The notes under the pieces: generated by a model
Told to the model about the DNA's origin: nothing
Database searches by the model: none
What the model saw: the letters and a program-made list of their open reading frames with translations, nothing else
NCBI RefSeq assembly: GCF_009727055.1
Contig: NC_052360.1
Span: forward strand, 65,885,065-65,949,064
DNA from: Benincasa hispida
Taxonomy: Eukaryota > Streptophyta > Magnoliopsida > Cucurbitales > Cucurbitaceae
DNA length: 64,000 nucleotides
Direction: 5' to 3'
Program-made: the position numbers and the translations under genes
Shown: one piece after another, positions 36,001-48,207 of the stretch
Numbering within the stretch: position 1 is the stretch's first letter
How the letters are laid out: every line of letters starts with the position of its first letter

Positions 36001-39000
36001 ATATCCTCTTCTGGATCTAAAAGGGGCACTCCCTTTGGAAATCTTGATAGAACTTCAGAAATCTTCTTCAATGTATTTTCTCGAGCTTCCAACGGCAAAA
36101 GATCATTCGGTATGAGTATACGAATACTAGCTAAAGTACTGATCTGTTATAAACAAGAAATAAATTAATTAAGCTGAGAATAATTAAAACACAATAGTGT
36201 ATATTTGGGAGTGATTTTAAAATGGTCAAAATCACTTTTGTCCAAAAATGCTCCGAAACGTGTCTTTATTAATACAATATTAATTTAATGTTTGATTTGG
36301 AACTTTAATCTAGATTTTGTCACTCTTAATCTTGGTAATCTTTGATCTCTATTATTCTCTTTCAGGAAGAGAGCTAATATTTTTAATTCTGTACTGACAG
36401 TTCACATGAAGCATGTGCATATAATAGATCATCTAACTCAATACCTGAGATATTGGAATGGAAACAACATGGGGTTCTCCGTGCTCTTTCAATCGAACGA
36501 TCTTAACATTCTTTTTCCCAATGCCATCTTTACTGACAATGCATCTTGTAAGAACGTCCACAGAGTAGTTTGCAGATTCTGGTTTCATGCTAGCATCCTC
36601 TGCAACAAAAATTGAAGTTCAGATTCAGAAGAAGACTAATAGGCTAAAATTTGAATTAAAGAATATAAATGCAAGAGAAATTATCGAGATACATCACCTT
36701 CAGAAACACCTTTCACCCTTTGAAAATTAATTATCAATCCCCACGTAACCTGGTCCTTAATGGAAAAGGTTGAAGAGATTTCATCATTGCTGTTGCATTC
36801 AATAGATACAAGCCTGCCAGGTTGCAGAAATGGTAAGCAGTATCTAGGAGACAACACAATATCACGAATATCCTTCTTTAAACTTTTGTACTGCTTTAGC
36901 AAATCATAATAATTCTTCAAATTATCTTCCTCTTCAATCACTATGGAATCCCTCTCCTCTTCAAGGCTTTTCACTTGTTTCTGCAGTAATAACTAGAATT
37001 AGTATGTCATCTTACATTAAACATTACACCACAATATGGTTCAATCTTCCATGTGTTATAGGATCGTCCACAAAGGATAATACGGTGCAGCTATTAAGTA
37101 GACATAGTAATGTAGGGAGAATTAGGGAAAATTAGGCTAATATTAGGTGATTCCTGGGCTTAATCCCTTTGCTACTAACTCAAATTGGAGTATTTTTTCA
37201 ATTCCTGAGAGAGAGGTATACAGTAATCAGAGTAGCATATCTAACATGAGTGAAAATTTAATATGAAAAGCAGATTCTTTTCAAATTATACGATAACTAG
37301 AGCAGCATTCTCAGCAAACTAGGTTTCATCATTAGAGGAAAAGTCAATCGTCAAAGGATTATAGGTAAGAAGATAACTGATAAGTTGCATATGCAGTGGG
37401 AAGGATACAAAAAAGGAAAAAGATCTTTCCCATACTCAAAAAATAAAAATCACAGAGGTTAATGGTAAAAATATGAATGGTTCCTCTACGCCATGTTCTA
37501 CAAATAATACTCAGAGAGCTTAGTGATAAATAATTTTAAAGGATGAAAAACATTACTTTTTTTTTTTTTTAAAAAGGAAACATAATTTTTCATGATGAAA
37601 AACATTAAATAAAATCATGCTAACACATTATCTCACCATTTCCCGTTAAAGATCTTTGATTCCATTTTCAGTTGCCCACAATTAATTATCTTCGTTTCAA
37701 TTAACTTTATTTACAAGACACCTTATCTGCAAAAACTAACCTCGAGGTTGGGTATGTTGCGGTCGGCTTGGAACTGATAGAAGGAATTACGCAGCAGATT
37801 TTCAGGATTGCCGTCTTCAGAACGGATTTGATTCAGGAGCATGTTATAGCTCAAGTGAAAAGCACTAAAATGAATTTATATATATATATATATATATATA
37901 AAAGAAGAAGAAGAAGATAAGATGTCAAAGCTACTCATTTAAACAACGGAACAAAATAAGGTTGTAAAAATTGTAACTCTCTGATGCACAACCCTACAGG
38001 CACAATTAGACACAAATTGATCTAGTCTATTTTCTTTTTATAAAAGCAACAACTTTCATTGAGAAAGAATTGAAAGAATAAGAGGCATAACGTGATTTCA
38101 TCTGTGGTACATCTTGGCTAGCCAGGTAGCTTAATGGCTCAACTAAATTAATCTTTGGACTATTGTTTACCAGTTCCATAATGAGGGAAATTTGACCCAA
38201 TTATCAAGTGTTTAGAATACCCTATATCCTCTAGAAACTCTCAAAGTTCTTCCCTTGATGCTGCAGTTTCCATAATTATCCTTGCAACTTTTTAAAAAAA
38301 ATAATAAAAAGCAAACTTATTGAAATGAGTGCAAACGCATTTTTTCCTCACATATTTTCAATCCCACCTCATCGCTTTAGGGACTTCATATCTCCACACT
38401 AGAAATATTTTCTTTTATTAATTACATTTGAGGGTAAAAAACTCCTAATAAAGTGAGAACAGCAAGAAAACTTTGCAACATTCCATACTGTTTTCCCGTA
38501 CTTCCCAACGTAGCATATCCACAGCTTACATATAAGAAGTTTATCACAGTATTAATAATTCTGACATATTGATAGTGAACATATTGTAGCTACCTGTTCA
38601 AGCAATCCGCATTTCCTTTAAGCATCGTTTTAGCAGTTGAAGGTTCCAGCTTCTCATCCACCATCAGGATACATATCCCTCGTTCATCAATTCCTCTCCG
38701 TCCAGCTCGACCACTCATTTGTATATATTCACCACTTGATAACCATCTAAATTTATCCCCATCGAACTTACGGACATTACTGAACACAACAGTTTTTGCA
38801 GGCATGTTTAAACCAATGCTGAAGGTCTCTGTGGCAAACAAACACTAAAGACAATGTTTTAATGACCAAGGAATTAAAAATATAACATGACAAAAGGAAA
38901 TCAAATATTTTAGAGTGGAAAAGATAAAAATGTTTATTTGTTTTGCTCTTTAAATGCATTCTAATTAGAAGAAAAATCATGAAAAAAAAAAAAGTAAATC

Positions 39001-42000
39001 AGTAGCAGTTGAAGTGTACAAAGTGTCTTACTTTCTGTTTCTTTCTTATTTTATTTTTCTTATTATTCATTTTTCATTTGAGGATAATAGTGTAAAACAA
39101 ATTTCTTGCAGAATTTTGGAGAATTCTTGAAGAACTCTTTTATTGCTCTTAGAACTAATACCTCTTACAACGTAGGGACCCCTATTCAAAGGCTACAAAC
39201 CGGCCTTTAAGAGATTTTAAAAGAATAACTAAAAATAACTATCTAAAAACTTAGAAAACTACCAGCTGTAAAAACAGGGAAAGCAAAAAATAAAAATAGA
39301 GGACTAAACTAAAACCTTTAACCGAAAGTGAAAAGGGACTTTATTGCCATATCAATTACATCAGATGAGAAACTATTTCATCAAAGGAAAAAGAACTAAA
39401 GCAGATGAAGAGGAAGAAGAATAGAACTAAGGCAGGGGTAGAAAGACAAAAGGTGCACACACCTTTCTCTTGCCTTAATGGGGTTAATAAAACAAGATCA
39501 CAACTCGCTCCCAACACAATTACAGTACCAGTACCATGTGAGACAGCAATCAATCAGATTGTATGACAAACACACACCAAATAAATAAATATATTTCTTT
39601 CTAGCGCCTTAGTTCTAACCTTGATTAGCCCTTCTTGAAATAATATCTCAATTACTTCCTTCAAAATAGGGAGCAAGCCAGAATGGTGGACCCCAATTCC
39701 ACGCTTCAAGAGTGGCAACATATTTGAAACCTATTTGAAAGCAATAGAAAAAGGAAGGGGTGATTAACTTTTAAAGAAACAAGACATTAATCAATTAAGC
39801 AGCAATTCTTTAAGATTAAATTATCTGTCATCCAAATGTTTTTCTAATCCCAGAATAACCATAAGACATAGTACCTACGCAGCTAGACATTAGAAGTAAA
39901 TAAATTAAAAACCCTCAACTTAGAATGTGAAGAGGTTTTGCAGTAGCTCAACAATTGCAAGTTTCAATGAAGAGAAACAAGGGGAGAAGCATAAGGATTT
40001 GATCTCTTTAGGTTTGCATGCAACAATGGGAAACAGAACTCGAAGGCTGGAAGACAGAACTCAAATATACTTGACCTAGTTATATAGTAAAAGGAGAAGA
40101 AACTCACCCAAAAAAGGCAAGAACCAAGAAGTTATACCTAGAATTGCATGTCTGTTTAAAATTCGTCAAATTAAAGAGCTACAACATATTCATTAACAAA
40201 AGATATCAAGAAAATCCAATTTCCTTCAATTCCCATTAACTGTAAAATATAAGTATGCCCACAAAAATATATTTTATGAAAAAACATGCTTTTTGAGAAA
40301 CATGAAAGAAAATACGGACATACAAAAAACATTGCCCAAAAAAGAACATCAATGACTAGCTAATAGCTATACAGAAAGAAGGATCCAATCCAAAATAACA
40401 AGTCCATATGAATCGTGACAAAACTCTTTAGACTACAGCTATTGAAGCCCAAAGAGACACATTATTCCTAGCTCGAGATAAAATTCCTTGCTAAATCTCT
40501 GTCCCCAAAAAACCCTATTATTTCACACCCTACTCTAAAATTGCAACCTCGGTATTTTATACAGAACTTTGCGGAAAATGAGTGGCTTACCTGAGGGAGC
40601 TTCTTATCATCATCCGAAAGCATATCCATAGCACTCCAAAAGATGGTTTCTATGTTTACCTTTTCATCATCACCATTTAGATCCAATTTTGCCATCTGTA
40701 ACAAACAAGGACACTGTATTAAAGTTGATAGATAGGAAAGAAGCAATGACCAAGATAGAATAGTTAACTACAACGTGCTCAGAAACCAAACAGTTCTCAT
40801 TTAAAAAAAACCGAACAACATAACTAACATGCAAATCTCATTATTCAAATAATTATAAACTGAAACCAAAACTGCCTCCCCCCTTTCTGTATGTAATCAC
40901 CCTCAAGGTTCTACTTCAATTTTTAGATACAATAGGGGTTTAGGGGATTCGAACCACAGCCTTCGTGCTCTCTTTGGCTAAAGATTCTGATCAATTACTA
41001 CTAAGAGTGGGAGCTTATTCAAAGAAATGCCTCTTTGTCATGCATTCATGCAATAGAATTTATGACAATGTTGATAAAGAATTTTCTGTTTTTAGATTCT
41101 TCGCTTCATCTTGGTGTACTTTTCCAAGGGTTTTGTAATGCTACTTCTGTTTCAAAATTATCTAATAGGAGCTTTTTCTTTCATATCTTCGGCCTCTATT
41201 AGGCATCTAATCTCCAGTCATTTTAAGTTTTTGCCCTTGAATGTAAGTAGTATTGATTCTTAAAAGATAAAATAAAATAATAACTATAAAGTAACATCTA
41301 CCATCATATCTTGGATCCTTCATAAGCATCAAATTTCTAACAATGTTGCCACATCTAACAAGTCCATTAAACAAAGACCATAAACAAGCCGACACCTAGT
41401 GTAGATCAACTAAGCAACCACAAGAACACCATAGGACATTACCTGCATTGCAAGAAATTCACATTCTCTTTTGCTAAAGCTGAAAAGTATAACAGGATCA
41501 TATTGACGCTGAATTATCATCTTCACCATCTTAAATATATCACTCTCTTCACCTGTTTTGCCCAAAGTCAAACTCTTCTGCCACTTCCCATTATTCTCCC
41601 TTTTCTTGTCGCCATCACTAACAGGGACAAGTGCATTTAAAGCTTTTTGAAAGCTATCCTCACGAAAATGCCCCTTTTCATCAACCACCAAGTATAAGCC
41701 TTCACCACCAGATGGGAAAATATAGTGTTGAAGAGGTGTTGGCCGATAGTCAGTATAAACAATATGACATGGTTGTTGGTGGACCTGCATTAATACGAAT
41801 CAACCAACACATCTACAACAAGACCTTATAATTTTTTATACATTTATTCATTTATTACTTCATATAAAATAATTGTATTGAAAAGGCCATAAAAGTGAAG
41901 ATTAAAGAGTAATGCAAGGCAAGCCATCTAATGTCACAACCTAATGCCATAGTTTCTTTTCTCCAAGATCAATCCATTCCCAATTTCCTATAAAGATAAA

Positions 42001-43870
42001 AATTATGCAGTGGAGGACAATCAACAAAATTAATGTAGGAACTGATAAATGGGAAATGGATTAATCAACAAAATTAATGGCAGCCCATACACTCAAGAAT
42101 ATCAAAAAAAAAAAAAAAAAACTGATAAATGGGAAGGACAGACAAAATTGACGTTCAAAAGGCTTCCATCAGCATCATGCCAAGAACTAATCAACAAGCA
42201 CTTCCCAGAATAGAACATGGAAAATTATCATTTTTAGCTCTATTTGTAGTTGACCCAAAACATATTTTCATTTTCAATTTATTTCTGATAACAAGATTGA
42301 ACCAAGAAGTGGAGAAAACCTTCGCAACCCAATCAGCAAATTCTTTTGCATTTGGAACAGTTGCTGAGAGGAAAACAAATCGAGCATTTTTTGGAGCCAT
42401 GACAATGCTCTCTTCCCAAACAACACCTCGCTCCCGATCACGCATGTAATGTACTTCATCAAAAATAATCCATGCCACTTCCCGTGTAACCTCTGATCCT
42501 TTGTACTGCATGCTACGCCAAATTTCTGTGGTCATGACCTGAATTTGGAAAAAATTCACCCATTTATCAATGGTTCAAAATTTAGAATCCTACAAAAATG
42601 AAGCAGTGAATAAAAGCCAAGAAGCACACCAGACAAGAAGCATTTGGATCAATTGTCACATCCCCAGTCATTAAACCAACATCCGAGAATTCTTCTTTAA
42701 ATTCCCTATATTTTTGGTTGCTGAGGGCCTTGATTGGTGAGGTGTATATGACACGCTGTTTATTCCGAAGAGACATGGCAATTGCATACAATGCTACGAC
42801 AGTTTTACCAGCTGATGTATGGGCAGACACCTGTCAAAGAACTGATTATCACTTACTGAACCCTACATAATAAAAAGTTGTGACAATCAACAAAACTAGA
42901 GTTGGAGTGGCATAAAAATGACCGAGTTAGAATTTTTACATGGAAGCTAAGCGTACTTGTTATTAATAAGTCCATTCATGTTATTGAAAGTTCAACAAAA
43001 CTAGCATCTACCACTTTCAATTTGTTGGCAAAATAAATTATATAGTATGGTTCAAACCTTTCTACAATCCGTGTATTCAATATACATGGTCAGAACTCCT
43101 ATTCTGCCTGAAACTGAACGACAAATATTCACCGAGTGATCTCTAGGTAAAAACCAAGGGGGTCTTAACATTATGATCAACTAATGAATTACTGCACAAA
43201 ATTACCTTAGTATCGGTTTCCAAACTAAAGGGGAAGTATAATCAATTATAGTAATCCGATCAACTAAACATTTATGGCATTCGACATTCAAATTTTGGAA
43301 GGAGGAGGGGTACAAGGGGTTTGAAATATAACTACTAAAAAGCATGGTCAAATTCAGCCTCCTATTAAACACTTGTGCTTTCAAACTGAAACTAAAGTTC
43401 ATATTACATTTTATTGCGAATGGAGCAGAAGCCACACAACTCTAGCATTGCCTTCAAAGTTTACCAACAAAAAGGCCGAATGCATTCACTTCAGCAAACA
43501 TGTTCACATGATGTATTCCCATAGAAGAATAAAAACCATTATTGAACTCGAGCAATAGGCAAAGAAACCAATGAGAGGTTGGTTAGATAAATAAAGTTAC
43601 CATGACAGATTCTCCAGTTTCCAAGCACTTGATAGCCTCAGACTGAAAGGGGTCCAGAGAGAAAGGGAAAACCTTAGCCGGTTCCAACTTCTCTGCAGTC
43701 GAAGAGAGACTTGAAGATGGGAGAGGATTAAAAGAACCCTCGGGGTAGGAGACATCATGGATACACGCAACTGGTTCGTCTTCAACAATGGCAGGGCCAT
43801 TGGTTCTATGTTGCTTCGGCGAAGGTTGTCTAGGCGGATTTTCGACCTGTTTTCTCTTCGAAGAGCCCAT
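33065..43870 (-). CDS. MTR4: MTR4 (DExH9-type) exosome-associated RNA helicase
   Basis: Fourteen minus-strand exons: 43870-43601, 42830-42630, 42538-42320, 41784-41443, 40695-40591, 39730-39620, 38844-38594, 37864-37741, 36980-36698, 36599-36445, 36143-35997, 35038-34806, 34144-33880, 33343-33065. All junctions are GT-AG; the total is 2985 nt, 994 aa, against about 990 aa for plant MTR4. Motifs: Walker [10 protein letters not shown] (Lys99), DEVH 184-187, SAT 215-217, GVHHSG in exon 6, motif [12 protein letters not shown] 458-467, an arch region (about 560-810), and a C-terminal DSHCT region ending VFAASLYL. Nothing essential is missing. MTR4 unwinds RNA 3' to 5' and feeds it to the nuclear exosome, notably 5.8S rRNA precursors. 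The N-terminus ([10 protein letters not shown]...) and exon 12-14 wording fit Arabidopsis MTR4 rather than its paralogue HEN2, judged from memory. Introns range from 91 to 958 bp; several hold transposon debris. Confidence 0.96.
35199..35862. mobile_element. Inverted-repeat element in MTR4 intron 11
   Basis: Left arm 'tttagtcctcaaactttcaag', 'cttaactttaaagagtgcctaataagtc'; the right arm, read in reverse complement, gives 'tttagtccttaaacttttaag', 'actttaaaaagtgtctaataagtcc'. Repeated 'taataagtc' units occur on both sides. A TRIM-like element sits in the middle. The host intron (35996-35039) is the gene's longest, largely because of this insertion. Non-coding. Confidence 0.7.
35365..35638 (+). 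mobile_element. TRIM-like miniature LTR element, 274 bp
   Basis: Two direct terminal repeats (35365-35447 and 35562-35638) share about 52 bp beginning 'tgatataatattaaattta' and containing 'cacccatcaacttaagctt'. Directly after the first lies TGGTATCAAAGC (35448-35459), one base from the consensus primer-binding site complementary to initiator Met-tRNA (TGGTATCAGAGC). Directly before the second is a purine-rich AAGTGGGGAG (35552-35561), suitable as polypurine tract. The internal region is about 114 bp and non-coding. These are the parts of a terminal-repeat retrotransposon in miniature. The 3' repeat ends TA rather than CA, and target duplications (GAAAT against TGAAT) are not exact. Single-repeat relatives lie at 59363-59431 and, partly, at 56530-56570. 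Confidence 0.72.
37876..37917. repeat. (TA)n then (GAA)n microsatellite beside an MTR4 splice acceptor
   Basis: About 25 bp of TA repeats then 'aaagaagaagaagaag'. On the gene's strand this reads (CTT)n(TA)n and ends roughly ten bases before the intron 7 acceptor (ATTTTAG|T at 37865). Confidence 0.85.
40925..40985 (-). mobile_element. tRNA-like SINE fragment in MTR4 intron 4
   Basis: On the minus strand a perfect box B, GGTTCGAATCCCC, lies at 40955-40943, preceded by box-A-like TAGCCAAAGAG at about 40980-40970. The spacing between boxes is too short for a tRNA gene, so this is read as a truncated SINE. Confidence 0.4.
42056..42121 (+). mobile_element. Small poly(A)-ended insertion in MTR4 intron 3
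   Basis: About 65 bp ending in 18 A residues (42104-42121) lies between two copies of AACTGATAAATGGGAA (42040-42055 and 42120-42135). A 3' A tail plus a long target duplication is the mark of LINE-driven retroposition. However, 'aatcaacaaaattaatg' also repeats (42019, 42063), so a local tandem duplication with a later A-tailed insertion is equally possible. Confidence 0.45.
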
Positions 43871-43963
43871 GGCAGCTTCGAATTGAGGACGGATGTAACC
43901 AAATTGGCGACGAGAGCTATGGAATTGGAAGCAGACTCCCTCAAAGGGTTTTTCTCTCTGAAT

Positions 43964-43972
43964 AAACCCTAA
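43964..43972 (+). promoter_or_regulatory. Telo-box (AAACCCTAA) upstream of MTR4
   Basis: An exact AAACCCTAA lies 94 bp upstream of the MTR4 ATG. In plants this motif is enriched in promoters and leaders of genes for ribosome biogenesis and translation, which fits MTR4's role in rRNA maturation. Function here is inferred. Confidence 0.5.
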
Positions 43973-44005
43973 GAAAGAGTTGCGTGGAGGACGGCTGAAA
44001 ACGGC

Positions 44006-44013
44006 GCGCCAAT
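44006..44013 (-). promoter_or_regulatory. E2F-like motif ATTGGCGC
   Basis: On the MTR4 strand ATTGGCGC fits the plant E2F consensus WTTSSCSS, within a GC-rich patch (GGCGCGCC) 136 bp before the ATG. Such short motifs occur by chance; listed as a candidate only. Confidence 0.3.
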
Positions 44014-45415
44014 TTTGTTAACCGAAATTTTGTGTACGATTCTTCTCAACCACGGGCTTTTTTTTTTCCCTCCGGGTCTTCACCGGTCTACAATTGCCAA
44101 TTGGTGTTTGAGGTTTTGGGTATGACAATAACGGGTCCTTTGATGCGCCGGTTCGTAATTCGGAAGGTTAGATTCGGGCTAGGTTAGGAGGTTTAGTTAA
44201 TCTAAATTTAAAATACAATTTTTAAGAGATATAAAAATAAAGTGAAAATTCGTAAATCTTGAATTGGTAAGATATTTCTCTGTAATAACGGTTTGATTTT
44301 AAATTAGTTTAAATTTTCCATTTTAATTATTTTAAAATATTTAAATTTAAATAAAACTAAAAAATTTAGAAGAATATTTGTTTTTTTAATTTTAAAATAG
44401 AGATCTAACTAAATTATAATAATTTGATATTTTGATTTCATATTTGAAATAAATTTCATAATTTTTTTTTTTTACTTGAGTTAATTTGAAAATGATCTAT
44501 TTTTTTATCATAATATGCTAACTTCAAATTAAAATAAACTAGTATTTTAATCTTAAATTCAATTATTGAAAAATTATAATTTTTTTTTATCAAATTAGAT
44601 TTGAGGAATAAAAAAAACATAAAATTTGAGTTCTAATATTTATTTGGCCGCTAAATAATTTTCAACATTTTAATCATTTACGTTTAAAAAAAATGATCCT
44701 AAAAAAATAAAAAAGTTATTAAATTAAATTAGGGTTTTCTATAGCCTAAATAAACGTACATAATTATGCAATTGCAGTTCAAATGGGTTATTATTTTACA
44801 CATTTTTCAACCCACCTTACTATTTAATAATAATAATCATAATGATAATGATAACGATAACAATAACAATACCAAAAGAAAGCATTATAAGGGAAATTTT
44901 TTGTGGTTATAAACTTTCCAAAACAATTTTCCTTTTAGAACCTAGGATAGTAAGAAGAATTTCTCCAAAAAATCGAAATTTGTTGTCCTCATAAATGAAA
45001 GATATAATCAACAAGAAGCTTTGGATGAGAAAACAAGGTATATTTGATATATATAGCATTGTTTTGTTGGCTTTTCGACCCTTAATCTCAAATTATTTGA
45101 TTTTAAATATTTAATTAATTAATATTTTGACGATAACAAGCCTAAATTAGTTTGTTAACAATTTGGATATTTTGAAGTATTTATTGGTTAGAGCTCGAAA
45201 CAACGATTCCATCGCAATTTGAATCACCCAAATTGGAGCTCAAATGAAGAATATATAGTAGGTGAAATGAGCTTAACGGAAAAAGCTCGAACCGATGACA
45301 TGATATTTGTTTCATCAAAGTGGCCTAATTGAAAGGTTGGAAGGAATGACAGGCTTTTAACTTTTGGATCGGTTAAAAATGAAAATGAATTTAAAAGGAA
45401 AATAAATATAATATT
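44014..45415. other. MTR4 upstream flank and AT-rich intergenic DNA
   Basis: No second gene shares the MTR4 promoter side. A T-run occurs near 44060 and (AAT/ATG)-type low-complexity sequence near 44827-44870. No further feature is supported. Confidence 0.5.
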
Positions 45416-46272
45416 ATTTGATGTTTGTGTCTAACGTGTTGTTTGACACATGATGAACTTTTACTTTTTGTTAGATTTTAAAAGAAATAATTTTAAAAGA
45501 TATATATTATTATATTGTTTTTTGTTTGTGTTTAACGACTAGTTGAGTTTAAATCTCCAACATTCAATTTTCTTTTACCAACGTCCAATAGCCTAAATTA
45601 AGTTAGGATTTCATCATCCTCCTCTATTTAAACACATCTTCTTCTTCAAATCAATACAACAATTTTAAATTATTTTTCAATCCTCCATAACTCAAACCCA
45701 TTATTGTATTCTCTCTCTAAGTTTCAATTTTTTTCTTTTCATCTAATTCTTGAGAGATATATCTTATGTATTATGAGATTAATTTGTCGTGAGCTAAAAT
45801 TTGTAAATCTACTATTGTAGAGAGTTTATCAAGTGTGCTATTTATTTTTACAAATATTTTGTAAGGGTTGCTCTTGATCCTGAAAAAGAATCGTTGTAAC
45901 GGTTTGATCTTCAACCGTGGAAAAAATCAGATTTGTTCTTGTGCCCAGAAAAAGAACGTTGTAGCAGTTTGACTCTAAGCAGTAGAAAGATGCAGAGACT
46001 TGAAGTATCCAAGAGGAATTTGGGAAGTGGATGTGGGCCGGTTGTGCCGAACCAGGGTAAAATTTTTGGTGCTAATTTCTCTATCCCTCTCCTACTTTAA
46101 TTTTACAATTAATTTGTTGTTAGATTAGCAATGTTTATTTAGGTTGGTTGAATTTACATATTTCATATCAATTTTTGTATTAAAATCAAATTTGGTGCTT
46201 AAAAGTGTTATTTTTAATTACTTGACTATTTGATTAAACTCTATTCACCCCTCTAGGGGTTGTCATACAGAT
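45416..46272 (+). mobile_element. LTR remnant of copia/Tnt1-like type
   Basis: A TATA-like 'cctctatttaaacac' (about 45621-45635) is followed by leader-like pyrimidine sequence. 'gtggatgtgggccggttgtgccgaacca' (46027-46054) is then seen, the stem 'ggccg...ccgaacca' being a phrase common near the 3' part of plant copia LTRs. The sequence closes with 'ctattcacccctctaggggttg' (46241-46262), another frequent LTR-end phrase. No pol sequence follows. Boundaries and target duplication could not be fixed. Confidence 0.45.
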
Positions 46273-46799
46273 CCTACATATTTATTTGAATTTTTTAAAA
46301 ATAAATTGTATATTTGATAAGTGCATGAGCATTACAATTTGTACAATATATCGACTTATATACCAAACAATATAGTCGATGTTATTTACATTTTTCAGTA
46401 TATTGTCAGGATATTCAACAAATGCATAAAATCTCAATAGATAGTCAATCTAGGAAAAATAAGAAGAAAATAAAAATATAAGTAAACATTTATTTTAAAC
46501 AAAGAAAGGAAGAGAGATAATTAAAAAAAAGATAATCCAATAATAATAATAATTAAAAAACCCAAAAGAAAAAAGAATTATAAAAAATGAAAGTGTATTT
46601 TAAAAAATATTATTGAAATTAAACTAGGACATGTTTGAAATAACTTAGAAAAAAAAGTTTTTCAAAAATCAATATATATTTCAAAACATTTCATAAAAAC
46701 TAATTAAAATAATAACACATATGTGTTTGACAACTCTATTAAAAGTATTTATATATAAAAATTTGTTTGTTATATACTAAAACTGTTTTTATTAATATT
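46273..46799. other. AT-rich intergenic DNA
   Basis: No gene. At 46630-46740 the wording 'gacatgtttgaaataactt' resembles a MITE end similar to 61795. Confidence 0.4.
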
Positions 46800-47100
46800 T
46801 TTTAAGGTTGTCCAGTGACGATCACTGGAGTTGGTGGTTGAGAAGTTCGCTGGTATGGGTCGCCGGAAGTGACAACCAGAGTTTGACCCGTTGTGATTGC
46901 CGGAGTTGGTGCCCCAAAGCTCGCCGTAGGGGTCGTCAAAAGTGCTAGCTGGAGGTTGGTTGAAGGCGGTCGTCAAAGTTGGTGGCTGAAAGTTCACTGG
47001 CGGGGGGCGTGGAGGTTGGCCGATGCGGTTGCCGGAGTCGGTGGCTGAAATTTTGTCCGAGAATCGCCGAATGTGGTGTTTGGAAGTTGGTCGATGAACT
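46800..47100. repeat. GC-rich degenerate repeat patch
   Basis: Abrupt GC-rich island with recurring 'gccggagt(t/c)ggtggctgaaa', 'ggttggccgatg' and 'gtcgtcaaa' phrases. The minus-strand frame at 46770-46997 follows the repeats and shows no domain. It may be an eroded transposon interior; identity is unknown. Confidence 0.5.
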
Positions 47101-48205
47101 TCTTAAATTAAATTAGGAAAAAAAATAATAATAACCCATGGGTTTGAATAGATGAAAAAAAGGTGTAGGAAGTCAAAGATTTCCTAGATATTTGCCCCAA
47201 ACAAGGGTTGAGCTTAGCATGCCTAACCCATCTAAGTCAAACCCTTGAAACAAACATCTTCTAAGTGTGCAGGTCCAATTTATTGATTTTATTTTAGATT
47301 TAATTACTAAATTGGTTAATGTGGTTTGAAAGAAAAAAAAAAAGATAGAGTTTAGTCCTATAATTTTAAAAACTAGAATTTAGTTTTCATAGTTTGATAG
47401 TTTAATAAATTTTCATGATCACTCTCTATAGTTTGATAAAATTCTCATATATAGTCTCTACATTAGAGACTATTTATGAAAAATTTATCAAAAGGTTTAC
47501 TACATGTGTTGTTGTAATTATAGGCCTATTCTCATATTTTCAAAGATTCTATGTTTTTTTTACATTAATAGACTAAACAACTATCTATTTTCACAATTGT
47601 TTTAGTTTTCGAATCAAAACTGAAAAGAAAATCATTTTCCAGCCCATTACAATAAGAATGCATGTCAAATTTATTGGTTTTTTTAGTACATTGGAATAAA
47701 TTTTTACGTGTTTGTCTCAAAGAGTTGTAACTATATGAAGAGAGACTATATTAGAGTTTCTGAAAGGACGAATAATGTAATATATGTTCAAATACATATT
47801 TATTATTAGATTGTAATCTTTCATATTTATAGTCTAAATTTTGCTGATATAAGTATATATTACTTCATTGTGTAATTACTTTGATAGGAATAGTAGTTTC
47901 AAAGCAAATGACGTGACTGTCTGTTCAAACATATTTCCACCATCAGATTGTGATACATCATATATATGGTTTAGACTACACTAATTCATGGCATGATACA
48001 CTACTTTGATTCAAATAGTTGTAAGGAGGCAAAAGACATAACTATTCTTTCAAACATATCTTCGCCTTTAAATCATGTTTTTTTTTATACTTTTGGGCTA
48101 AATCACATTCATATATAAAAGGATACACAACTTTGACCCAAATAATTGCAACGGAGGATAAAATAGAAATTTACAAAAGTTTTAAGGGAAAAGTAGAATT
48201 TTATA
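47101..48205. other. AT-rich intergenic DNA, no gene seen
   Basis: Short 'gtttgataaaattctcatat' style inverted wording at 47380-47490; otherwise nothing recognisable. Confidence 0.45.
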
Positions 48206-48207
48206 CC

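Noticed and set aside
46770..46997. A 75-codon Asn/Ser/Pro-rich minus-strand frame
   Set aside because: It follows a degenerate GC-rich repeat and has no recognisable domain.
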